Assembly: GCA_030527205.1 (NCBI GenBank)
Contig: JAUNBG010000008.1
Coordinates: 35,405-99,404, forward strand
Length of the DNA: 64,000 nt
Origin: Planctomycetia bacterium
Lineage (GTDB): Bacteria; Planctomycetota; Planctomycetia; Pirellulales; Thermoguttaceae
Direction: 5' to 3'
Shown: positions 1 to 7,639 of the stretch, in pieces
How the letters are laid out: every line of letters starts with the position of its first letter
Numbering within the stretch: the first letter of the stretch is position 1
The notes under the pieces: model-generated
Databases searched by the model: none
The model's input: only the letters and a program-made list of their open reading frames with translations
What the model was told of the DNA's origin: nothing
Made by a program: the position numbers and the translations under genes

Positions 1-383
1 AAAGCGTCGTCGACCGTTTGAATAAGATAAGAAAACAGAACGCTGTTTCGAGAAAAATTGATCGACTTTCTTCGTTTTTCTTCTCCGTGACTCAACGAGA
101 TAAAATCAATCGAAATTATATAAAAACGAACATTCTTTTGACTTGATTTGCGAATGTTATAAATAGATGTCGGTTGGGTTTTACAAAGAGTCGGGACAAC
201 TCTTTTGATTAATTGCGAATATGATTTGATCGAATGCGAACGAGTTGATTAATTGCGAATGAGTTGATTGGTTGCGAATGAGACGTTCGCGCTCCAGTCC
301 TGTTTATTTTGCGACGAGGGCAATCGGTAAATTGACATTTAAGGAACACTATTCATTTTTTACAAAAGGAAATACCAAAAACA
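1..383. other. Intergenic leader with short tandem repeats
   Basis: No gene is supported here. Positions 203-282 hold three to four imperfect copies of a unit of about 20 bp resembling TTGATTAATTGCGAATGAG. They are followed by GAGACGTTCGCGCTCC, which resembles the centre of the dispersed inverted-repeat element found elsewhere in the window. A purine-rich ribosome binding site for the thioredoxin gene (AAAGGAAA) lies near 365-372. Confidence 0.5.
203..282. repeat. Short tandem repeat, ~20-bp unit
   Basis: The unit TTGATTAATTGCGAAT occurs at about 205-220 and 245-260, with diverged versions at about 224-240 and 264-279. The block lies 100-180 bp upstream of the thioredoxin start. Its function is unknown. 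Confidence 0.55.
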
Positions 384-707
384 ATGGGAAAAGCTATTGA
401 CTTGAATGAAAATAATTTTGATGCGGTTGTTTTGCAATCTGATATTCCTGTTTTAGTCGATTTTTGGTCGACAACTTGCGGCCCTTGTCGAGCCATTGCT
501 CCAATTCTGGACGAGTTGGCTGAAGAATATGCCCAAGAGGCGAAAATCGTCAAAGTCAATGTCTTTGAAAATACAAATATCGCCGGAAAACTTAATATCA
601 GCTCTCTTCCGACTCTGATTATTTTCGATCAGGGTCAAATGGTTGAGCGACTTGTCGGAGCGCAAAGCAAGGAAAGACTTCAAAATCTTCTGGAAGAATA
701 TGTTTGA
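384..707 (+). CDS. Thioredoxin with a TCGPC active site
   Basis: This 107-residue protein has the length and layout of a single-domain cytoplasmic thioredoxin, which reduces protein disulfides with electrons from thioredoxin reductase. The redox pair is Cys32-Gly-Pro-Cys35, and the cis-proline lies in SSLPTL. The usual Trp just before the first Cys is Thr here (WSTTCGPC), while the upstream Trp28 is kept. This could shift redox potential or partner choice. There is no signal peptide. The ATG at 384 follows AAAGGAAA by about 11 bases. The zinc-ribbon gene follows after 187 bp in the same direction. The family call is firm; whether it is the main cellular thioredoxin or a specialised one cannot be decided here. 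Confidence 0.93.
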   Translation: MGKAIDLNENNFDAVVLQSDIPVLVDFWSTTCGPCRAIAPILDELAEEYAQEAKIVKVNVFENTNIAGKLNISSLPTLIIFDQGQMVERLVGAQSKERLQNLLEEYV

Positions 708-894
708 TTCTTTTCTCGTTATTCGTTCAAATTTTTATTGACTTTTTCAATCAACGCCTCGATTCAAAATGGATTCCAAACGGGTCAACGCGATTTTCCT
801 TTAAAAGACCGTTTGTCATCAAACTTGCGAACTCCCGGCAAATGCTCAACCGACTGAAACAATCATTGAGCCAAATCCAAACAGGAAATGAATC

Positions 895-1626
895 ATGTCA
901 GAGAATATCGATATTTCTGAACTCATGGAACGACTGCATCGCATTCATCGCCAACTGAATGAATTAAAATTTCGTCTGGACAAAGGATCGAAAGTTATCT
1001 CTTTTCAAAAAGCGACCCGAAAAAAACTTTCCGAAAAACTTAACGAACTCAAAGAAGATCATTGCGAATTTCTTCTCGATGTCAAGGAAAAGGAAATGCT
1101 TCTCAAATCTGGAGAAGATAATGTCAAGCGCCGTCGTTCCCAATTGGAAGCGGCCAAAAATAATAAAGAATATCAATCGCTTAAAGAACAAATCGAAACC
1201 GATGAAGCAACGAATAATCGATTGACTGACGATGTTCTGGAAGCAATGGGGATCGTCGAAGAATCAGCGACGAAAATCAAACAAGCGGAAGAAGAAATCG
1301 CCGAAATTGATCGCAAAATCGAATCGCTTCAAAATGACTTCAATAACAATCAACCGAAAATCGAAAGCGATATTGTAACGCTTACCAGTAAACTGGCGGC
1401 CTCAGAAAACGAATTGCCTCGAGATTTTCGCGGAATTTATGCCCGATTGAAAAATAATCTCGGAGGAGAAGAAGCGCTGGCTCCCATAACAGACGGCTTT
1501 TATTGCGGACATTGTAATCGACAGGTTCCAACCCCATTTATTGCTGATATCTGTAACGGCAAGCCCATTATTTGTCAAGCCTGCGGTCGCCTTCTCTATA
1601 CGCCGGAAGGATTTATCTTTCGTTAG
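895..1626 (+). CDS. Coiled-coil protein with C4-type zinc ribbon (COG1579-like)
   Basis: The 243-residue protein is almost entirely a charged coiled coil (about residues 5-185). A C-terminal zinc ribbon has two CxxC knuckles, CGHC and CQAC, separated by about 20 residues. This architecture matches the COG1579 / zf-RING_7 family, thought to bind nucleic acid or act as an adaptor; no enzymatic activity is known. There are no membrane segments or signal peptide, so it is cytoplasmic. The ATG at 895 is preceded by CAGGAAA. It lies on the same strand as the thioredoxin gene, but the gap is large enough for its own promoter. Confidence 0.82.
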   Translation: MSENIDISELMERLHRIHRQLNELKFRLDKGSKVISFQKATRKKLSEKLNELKEDHCEFLLDVKEKEMLLKSGEDNVKRRRSQLEAAKNNKEYQSLKEQIETDEATNNRLTDDVLEAMGIVEESATKIKQAEEEIAEIDRKIESLQNDFNNNQPKIESDIVTLTSKLAASENELPRDFRGIYARLKNNLGGEEALAPITDGFYCGHCNRQVPTPFIADICNGKPIICQACGRLLYTPEGFIFR

Positions 1627-1791
1627 TCTTTCAATCATTCCCCATTCCCTGTCGGGTTGGACGGGCGACTCCCTTCGGCTTCAAAATCGCCCGGACTTTG
1701 TCTGATTCGCTTGATTTCGCTTTTGCATATGTTCTTTCTGTGCATTAATAACTCAAAGAGTAAACGTTTCCGTTCTCTATTTTCTTTGGCT

Positions 1792-1885
1792 CGCAGCAGC
1801 GCTGCGAACAGAATAAAAACTCCCAAAACGAACGACGGAAAACGAATCTTTTTCGCATGGAACTGCCGTTTTTTAAAAGCGATTT
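1792..1885 (+). repeat. ~90-bp direct repeat, copy 1
   Basis: It begins with the palindromic CGCAGCAGCGCTGCG and runs through AAAACTCCCAAAACGAACG to AAGCGATTT. It is about 90 percent identical to 1963-2052. The palindrome at the left end could fold as a hairpin. Confidence 0.85.
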
Positions 1886-1962
1886 GTCCCCGTTCACAAC
1901 GATTTTTCCTTTTGCGCGATCGAGTTCGAAATTCCTTTTGAAAAAGGATTTTCACGCAACGA

Positions 1963-2052
1963 CGCAGCAGCGCTGCGAACAGGATAAAAACTCCCAAAAC
2001 GAACGACGGAAAACGAATCTTTTTTAATGGAACCGCCGTTTTAAAGCGATTT
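1963..2052 (+). repeat. ~90-bp direct repeat, copy 2
   Basis: This is the second copy of the 1792-1885 segment, with the same CGCAGCAGCGCTGCG start and a few substitutions and short indels toward its end. The copies are 171 bp apart start to start, which suggests a local duplication or two insertions of one small element. Confidence 0.85.
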
Positions 2053-2240
2053 AAATTAACGACAAAATCGGAAGTTCCAAAAAGAAAGCGTCCTTGCGTT
2101 TCCGCCGCGTCGCAGCACGAAAATAATCAAAAGAGCAACTAATTCTCGAACAGTCCCTCGGCGTTCCAACGACTTGGCGAGAGATCAATAAAATCCTCTC
2201 AACTCTCAACTCTCAACTTTTGAAAAAAGGCGAAACGTCG

Positions 2241-4511
2241 TTATTGAACCGTTTTTAACTCTTCCATTCGAGCCGCAGAATTGAGAAAATGGGTCGTTAT
2301 CCAAAAAACCGTCCAGGCTTCGGCATAACCGCCTCGAAGTTTGAGAACGTCGGACATATCGCCGCGTTGAGCGAAATTGGTCTGCTGAATCTGCTCGCCC
2401 TGACTTCCCCAAGGATCAATAAGTTGTCCACAACTTCGAAACATAACTTCGGAAACCTTTTTATAAGATTCAATATTGAGCAATTCGCCAATCCGATAAA
2501 CTTCGGGGGCAAATAAAACGCCATAAACATCCAAATGCTGATTTTGAGGCGAAACAACGGTCCAACCGCGAGTCCTAAACCGATGATCCGCGAGCCGTCC
2601 AGGCGGAAGCGGAATATCCCAAACAACCAAATAGCTTAAACAGACATCGCAAGCATGTTTTGCCCAAATTAAATATTTTGCCTCTTGCGTAATTTCATAC
2701 ATTGTTAAAAAACCTTGAAATGCCGCCCAGGCGCCTTCTTTGTCTTCGCATTGAGCGTCAAGCGTTCCGCCCCAATAAGGTTCTTTCATCGATAAATGAC
2801 GTTCAGCAAAATGATCCGCAGCTTTAACCGCCGCGTCTTTGAATTGTTCATTTTCAAACAATTCCGAGGCGATAATCATCGGAGCAATATAAAAGCCTTC
2901 GGCAGTTGAAAGCGGATTCCAATCTTCTTGAAGAATTCGATCGGCCGTTGATTCGGCAGCTTTTTTCAAAAAATTCTCCCAATTCGAAAAGTCATAACCA
3001 TTTTCTTTCGAGTTGTTCTGAGCCTTTTTTCGAGCTGTTTGTATCGCTTTGGCAAAGTTATACATTGCCTGACCCATTGAAACATGATCCTTCGAATCTT
3101 TCCAAATTCCTTCCGCAGGATCATATTGAATGGAAAATCCCGTTTCATCAACCGGAGACGTTGACAGAAGGTCCAGCGATCGCTGAACGGCGGAATGAAT
3201 CCAATTTTGAAGTTGGCTTTTTTGCTCTGGAGTTTCGCAAAGTTGCAACAATTTCGGTTCAAGAACCTGAAGGGCATAACCGCAGGAATCCGCTTGGCCA
3301 CACCAACCCATAATGATTTTTGGCGCGTAATTAGACGGAAACATATTAAATCCGCCTTCTTTGTCCATCCAACGGGAAATAGCGAATTCAAGTTTGTTTC
3401 TTAAAATGAAATCATCCGAAGGAAGATCGTCGGCATAAAAAGGGGCAAAAAATTCCAACGTCTTTTGAATGGGATGTTGAAACGCAGTTCCAGGTCGCTC
3501 TATTTTCCAGGCGTCAAGATAAAACGTTTTTTCGACAATTGCGTTCGGCAATAAAGTCATTGTTGTTTCCGGATAGTTCATCGGAACCGCTTGAATCGCT
3601 TTAGCAATACTGTTTTGTCGGTTGTAACCAACAAATCCGGAATAAAGAACAAATTCTGATTTTTGGTTTTCAAGAGCGCGAACGCCCATTGACCAAAATT
3701 GATCTGGAACGCTTCCGCGAGCAACAGGCGACGGAATCGGATAAATAGCGAGCCCATTTAAAAGTTCCGCGTCTTCCAGACAGGCAAACGGCATTGGATA
3801 ACGATGTTCTTCAAAAATGGCAAATTCGCCTGGTTCCGCATGATAAACAGGAACGCTCTGCGGCGTATTTTTTTCTCCAGAAGGATTGCCATAATAAAGA
3901 ATTCCCGGCAAAAAAGCCTGCATTTTCGAACCAAATGCGTTCATTCGAACAGAAAGGGTTATTTTCGAAAGCGGTTTTTCCCCTTGATATTCAAATCGGC
4001 GAATACATTTGAGTCGACCGTTTTCTTCTGTCCAGCAATCGCGGCAAAAAATCGTTCCGTCCGAAACAGCAAGTTCTCCCGAAAGAACGATCCATTTCTG
4101 AGAAACCGACGGATCGGTCGCATTGACTCTTTTCGAGTCTGGAAGTTGTTCCATTGTCATTGCCGGAATATGTTTCCAAGCTGCCGGTTCTTCGTTTTGC
4201 CAATCGGTTGCAATCGACCAAAGACCTTCCGACGGCGATTCCAAAACGAGCTGTCCCTGTTCAAAAATCTGAATCGAATATTGACCGGTTTCCGCATCAG
4301 AAACGCATTGCCAATCGAACCCTTTGGCAAATCCCGGAAGATTCATAAAAAAACCAATGGACAAAATGATAATGACAGCAATATTCAAATATTGATGCGA
4401 GTTTGCTCGGAACATTTTAATGGCTTTGCCTTCAGCAATTCGCCAGTCTTTGTCTGGGTTCTGAAAAAAAGAATCAGAAATTTCAACGGGGTTAAATCTG
4501 TTGACAATCAT
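2241..4511 (-). CDS. Large secreted or membrane-anchored protein, possible (alpha/alpha)-barrel carbohydrate-active protein
   Basis: I do not recognise a named family. The 756-residue protein has a charged N-terminal stretch and one strongly hydrophobic segment at about residues 43-62 ending FAKG, either a signal peptide with a long n-region or an anchor. A beta-rich domain follows (about 65-330), then a helical domain (about 370-740) with repeated Trp/Gly/Asp-rich helices, as in (alpha/alpha)-toroid glycosidases or lyases. That fold assignment is inferred from composition only. The ATG at 4511 has AAAGGA six bases upstream, which supports the long start over the Met at residue 33. It is transcribed away from its neighbours. 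A role in polysaccharide breakdown is plausible but unproven. Confidence 0.55.
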   Translation of the reverse strand: MIVNRFNPVEISDSFFQNPDKDWRIAEGKAIKMFRANSHQYLNIAVIIILSIGFFMNLPGFAKGFDWQCVSDAETGQYSIQIFEQGQLVLESPSEGLWSIATDWQNEEPAAWKHIPAMTMEQLPDSKRVNATDPSVSQKWIVLSGELAVSDGTIFCRDCWTEENGRLKCIRRFEYQGEKPLSKITLSVRMNAFGSKMQAFLPGILYYGNPSGEKNTPQSVPVYHAEPGEFAIFEEHRYPMPFACLEDAELLNGLAIYPIPSPVARGSVPDQFWSMGVRALENQKSEFVLYSGFVGYNRQNSIAKAIQAVPMNYPETTMTLLPNAIVEKTFYLDAWKIERPGTAFQHPIQKTLEFFAPFYADDLPSDDFILRNKLEFAISRWMDKEGGFNMFPSNYAPKIIMGWCGQADSCGYALQVLEPKLLQLCETPEQKSQLQNWIHSAVQRSLDLLSTSPVDETGFSIQYDPAEGIWKDSKDHVSMGQAMYNFAKAIQTARKKAQNNSKENGYDFSNWENFLKKAAESTADRILQEDWNPLSTAEGFYIAPMIIASELFENEQFKDAAVKAADHFAERHLSMKEPYWGGTLDAQCEDKEGAWAAFQGFLTMYEITQEAKYLIWAKHACDVCLSYLVVWDIPLPPGRLADHRFRTRGWTVVSPQNQHLDVYGVLFAPEVYRIGELLNIESYKKVSEVMFRSCGQLIDPWGSQGEQIQQTNFAQRGDMSDVLKLRGGYAEAWTVFWITTHFLNSAARMEELKTVQ

Positions 4512-5108
4512 ATTTTTCCTTTAATTTATAAGTTATGAAGAAACGAATGAGCGAACGGTTTTTGAACAATCTCCCCTTCAGGTTTTTGGATAACTGTCGC
4601 GTCATTTTAATTTGGTTTCAATTCAATATTGTCGCATACTTTGAAGCGTTCTTCAACAACCTTGACGCCAAAAATGTAAAAAACGACGAATTTTCTAAAA
4701 GATCTTGCCTTAAACTATTGAAAATAATATAATGAACAAAAATATTTGTTTGGACAGGTTTTTATCACATTTTATAGCCGTTTTCCTTGATTTTTTTCGA
4801 AATGCGGCGATTATGGAACCGCATTAAAAATGGTTATGCGGCGGCGAAGCGGGAAAATCTAAGCGTCGGCATTATAATTATTCTTTTTATTTCATTTTAT
4901 GGCGTTTTTTGAAACTTGGTTTTAAACTTGACATTTTATCAGCATTCAAATGATTGATTCCTTCAAAAAATTATTGTTTAATATTATTTTCAATCATTGT
5001 TTCAGAACGTTCGGTCAATAAAAGTTCATCATTTCATTTCAAAAAAACTCATAAAATGAACTTGGTTAGAAAGCTTTTTTTAGAAGGGTTTATTGAGAAA
5101 GGCAAATC
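4512..5108. other. Divergent intergenic region with a dispersed repeat
   Basis: The region separates the minus-strand secreted protein from the plus-strand epimerase. It is AT-rich and contains the 104-bp repeat at 4773-4876. No supported small gene. GAAAGG at about 5097-5102 serves the epimerase start. Confidence 0.6.
4773..4876 (+). repeat. ~104-bp dispersed repeat, copy 1
   Basis: It shares long identical blocks with 6938-7040, such as TTGATTTTTTTCGAAA, GGTTATGCGGCGGCGAAGCG and AAAATCTAAGCG. In this copy AATGCGG (4801-4807) and CCGCATT (4819-4825) form a perfect 7-bp hairpin stem. The element is more GC-rich than its surroundings. Confidence 0.88.
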
Positions 5109-5969
5109 ATGAAAATCGGAATCAATCTCTTATTATGGACAGATTCTCCGGACGACAGTAAGACTTCGTTTTCATTATTTCAAAAGATTAAAAAAACAGG
5201 TTATGACCTTATTGAACTTCCTATTTACAATCAATCATTGCAGACAATGATTAACGTTGGAAAAGAACTTGATAATTTGGGTCTTTCGCGAACCGCAGTA
5301 ACAACATGCTCCGCAGAACAGAATTTGTCAAGTTTAGATGAATCAATTCGTCAAAAAGGGATTAATTATCTCAAATTCATTTTGGACCGTTGCGCTGCTG
5401 CGGGCTGCGAAACGCTTGTTGGGCCTCTTTATATCGCTTTGGGACATTTCAGCGGCGCGGCAGCGACTTTGGATGAATGGAACCGCAGCGTTGACGCAAT
5501 GTATCAAATTGCCGAATACGCCCAGGACGTTGACGTTAAATTGGCTCTGGAACCGGTCAATCGTTTCGAAAACTATTTGATCAATTGCGCTGAACAGGCA
5601 GAACGTTATATTTCCAATGTTGATCATCCTTATTGCCAGATTATGCTTGATTCGTTCCATTCCCATATTGAAGAAAAAAGCGTTCGACAGGCTATTTTAA
5701 CCTTAAAAGACAATTTGATCCATTTTCATATTTCCGAAAATGATCGCAGTATTCCAGGCAAAGGTCAGGTTCGCTGGCAGGAAACGTTTGATGCTCTGCA
5801 AGAAATTGCTTATGACGGACCATTTGTTATTGAAGCATTTGGGAGTCCGGTCAAAAATTTGGTTGCCGCGACAAAAATCTGGAGAAAAATGTTCAAATCA
5901 GAAGATCAACTTATTCAGGAAGGCTTGGCCTTTATTCAAGAAGAATGGGGAAAAAGGAACAATTCATAA
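5109..5969 (+). CDS. Sugar 3-epimerase / isomerase of the xylose isomerase-like TIM-barrel family
   Basis: At 286 residues it matches the length of D-tagatose/D-psicose 3-epimerases and related enzymes, which epimerise ketoses at C3 with a divalent metal. The expected metal and catalytic positions are visible: Glu in LALEPVNRFE, Asp-Ser-Phe-His in MLDSFHSH, His in HFHISENDR and Glu in VIEAFG. It is cytoplasmic. The ATG at 5109 follows GAAAGG with good spacing. The exonuclease downstream is convergent. The exact sugar cannot be read from sequence; a hydroxypyruvate isomerase-like role is the main alternative. The family is typical of planctomycetes that use many different sugars. Confidence 0.85.
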   Translation: MKIGINLLLWTDSPDDSKTSFSLFQKIKKTGYDLIELPIYNQSLQTMINVGKELDNLGLSRTAVTTCSAEQNLSSLDESIRQKGINYLKFILDRCAAAGCETLVGPLYIALGHFSGAAATLDEWNRSVDAMYQIAEYAQDVDVKLALEPVNRFENYLINCAEQAERYISNVDHPYCQIMLDSFHSHIEEKSVRQAILTLKDNLIHFHISENDRSIPGKGQVRWQETFDALQEIAYDGPFVIEAFGSPVKNLVAATKIWRKMFKSEDQLIQEGLAFIQEEWGKRNNS

Positions 5970-6060
5970 TCTCTCTTGATTGCAAGCCTTTGTTCAGATC
6001 AATTCGGCATTAATTCGTTGCCCAATTTTCGGGCAAATTCATTTGACAAACGGCTTTCGC

Positions 6061-6912
6061 TTAGTTTGGCGCATTGGGACTTTGGAAGTTTGTTTCCGGG
6101 CAAGCTTCTTGTTGAGCCCAGGCGTCAAGATAAGTTTGATAAATCGGTTCTTCCGGCGCTTTTTCCTGAAGCCAATTTTTTGCAAAATTAATCAATTCCG
6201 TTTCCTGTTCCAGAGATATTTTGCCGCAAATAAGCATTGTTCGAAGAAAAACAAAATAAGTATCTAAAACATCGCAACGACAATATTGATGAATCTCATT
6301 TAAAGAACCGGCGTCAAACATATCTTGAACCATGTCGCCCTGGGTTTCGATTTTTCCCGGTTTTTTAAGGATTTTTGAAGCGAGATTCAGTCCGCCTGTA
6401 AAATGCGTCGCGCCGTTGTTCGACAAAAAATCATTGATATCAAAATGACGTTCCATATTATAGCGATTTCGCGCTTGATCATAAGCTTTTGCGCCATAAT
6501 TCATCCAGTCAGGAATCGATATTCCGTAACGAAACGCGGTCAATTCCAGAAGAGGAACATCAAAACCGCGACCATTAAACGTTACAAAAGTCGGATTTTG
6601 ATAATAAGCCCAACCTTTCCAAAAACGTTCGCAAATCTGTTTCGGTCCGCCGTCTTCTGTTTTCAGAACAATCAAATCATTTAAGGAATAATCATAACGA
6701 ACTTTCATTAAAGCAAGCGAAATGGGCAACTGAAATGTATAAGGAATGAAATCCGTTCCTTTTTTCTCTATTAATTCGTTCCGATAAAGCCGCAATGCTT
6801 CGCTTGGTTCGATATTTTCTCCCGGATGTCGAATTTGAGCAATTAACGACGCATCGGCTATGCTTTCAACATCAAAAATGAAAAAACGTATTCTTTCCTG
6901 TTCATTGTTCAT
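6061..6912 (-). CDS. Predicted 3'-5' exonuclease, PolB proofreading-domain-like
   Basis: The 283-residue protein matches stand-alone PolB-type exonucleases (COG3298 / DNA_pol_B_exo2) of the DEDD superfamily. Visible motifs are Asp14-Val-Glu16 (ExoI, FIFDVES), FNGRGFD (ExoII) and CDVLDTY near the C-terminus (ExoIII, with the acidic residue after CRC). These residues should bind two metal ions and remove nucleotides from 3' ends. The family lacks a polymerase domain and its partner is unknown. The ATG at 6912 follows a weak GGA. The gene is convergent with the epimerase. The pair sits between two direct copies of the ~104-bp repeat. Confidence 0.85.
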   Translation of the reverse strand: MNNEQERIRFFIFDVESIADASLIAQIRHPGENIEPSEALRLYRNELIEKKGTDFIPYTFQLPISLALMKVRYDYSLNDLIVLKTEDGGPKQICERFWKGWAYYQNPTFVTFNGRGFDVPLLELTAFRYGISIPDWMNYGAKAYDQARNRYNMERHFDINDFLSNNGATHFTGGLNLASKILKKPGKIETQGDMVQDMFDAGSLNEIHQYCRCDVLDTYFVFLRTMLICGKISLEQETELINFAKNWLQEKAPEEPIYQTYLDAWAQQEACPETNFQSPNAPN

Positions 6913-6937
6913 CTTTTTGATTCCAAGTTTCTGCTAT

Positions 6938-7040
6938 TATAGGCGTTTCCATTGATTTTTTTCGAAACGCGGCGATTTATGGAGTCGCATTAATCAGGTT
7001 ATGCGGCGGCGAAGCGGAAAATCTAAGCGTTGGCATTATA
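6938..7040 (+). repeat. ~104-bp dispersed repeat, copy 2
   Basis: Direct-orientation partner of 4773-4876. The hairpin arms are degraded here (AACGCGG versus TCGCATT), while the GGTTATGCGGCGGCGAAGCG block is identical. The copy begins 26 bp upstream of the exonuclease start codon. Confidence 0.88.
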
Positions 7041-7449
7041 TGATCTGCGAATGGAACAAATTTTTCTTCGAAAGCGATTTTGATTCGGCCAGCCTTGATT
7101 TATGTTTCGCTTCGAACTTCAGCATATTTTCTATTATAATGGCTTGCTGACCGTTTTCAATGTTATTGTTTCAATCAAAAAATAATATTTGTTATATTTT
7201 TTGTTTTTCAAAGTCACGAAGAAGAAGGAATAAAAGTTAAAATGAGGATTTTTCGTGTTGCTAACTTTTTGTCAAGAAGTTATAATATCACAGACGTTTT
7301 TACAAAAAAGTTCGGTTGTTTTATCAAGACAATATTTCATTAACAATAACCTCAAAGAACAAACTGTCAAAAAATCAATTCTGTCTTTCATAAACGCTTT
7401 GGTTCATTTGGATCCCGAACAGCAACCGTTGAATAATAGCATTGATAAT

Positions 7450-7502
7450 CGTTGATCCCTGCGTTCGCAACCTGACGAGTCCGGATTTTCAAGAGTCTTG
7501 AT
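7450..7502 (+). repeat. Degenerate ~90-bp family repeat, partial copy
   Basis: Only the right half is recognisable (CCGGATTTTCAAGAGTCTTG). It lies about 140 bp upstream of the transporter gene. Confidence 0.4.
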
Positions 7503-7639
7503 CGCAAACGAAAAATCAAGATTATTTTAAATAATTCTTATAACTAAATGGCGTTTGCCTCATATAATAAAGTCAAACAAACGGAACCTGACATTTCATT
7601 TCGATTCAAGCGCAAAACAGCTCAAAAGAATGCTATTGA

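Larger units (their letters stand above)
1627..2240. other. Intergenic region with a duplicated segment
   Basis: The gap lies between the convergent zinc-ribbon gene and the large minus-strand gene. It holds the ~90-bp direct repeat annotated separately and a small CTCTCAA microsatellite of about three units near 2198-2218. Open frames here are repeat-derived and unlike known proteins. Confidence 0.6.
6913..7639. other. Intergenic region with two repeat types
   Basis: It holds the second 104-bp repeat (6938-7040) and a partial copy of the degenerate ~90-bp family (about 7450-7502, ending GATTTTCAAGAGTCTTGATC). A 66-codon open frame at 7255-7455 has a GTG start, no convincing ribosome site and no recognisable product, so it was not called. 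Confidence 0.6.

Noticed and set aside
1635..1997. Overlapping frames on both strands in the 1.6-2.0 kb gap
   Set aside because: They are translations of the ~90-bp direct repeat (the peptide GVFILFAALLR occurs twice).
7255..7455. 66-codon frame with GTG start
   Set aside because: No ribosome site at proper distance, no known domain, and it runs into a repeat.
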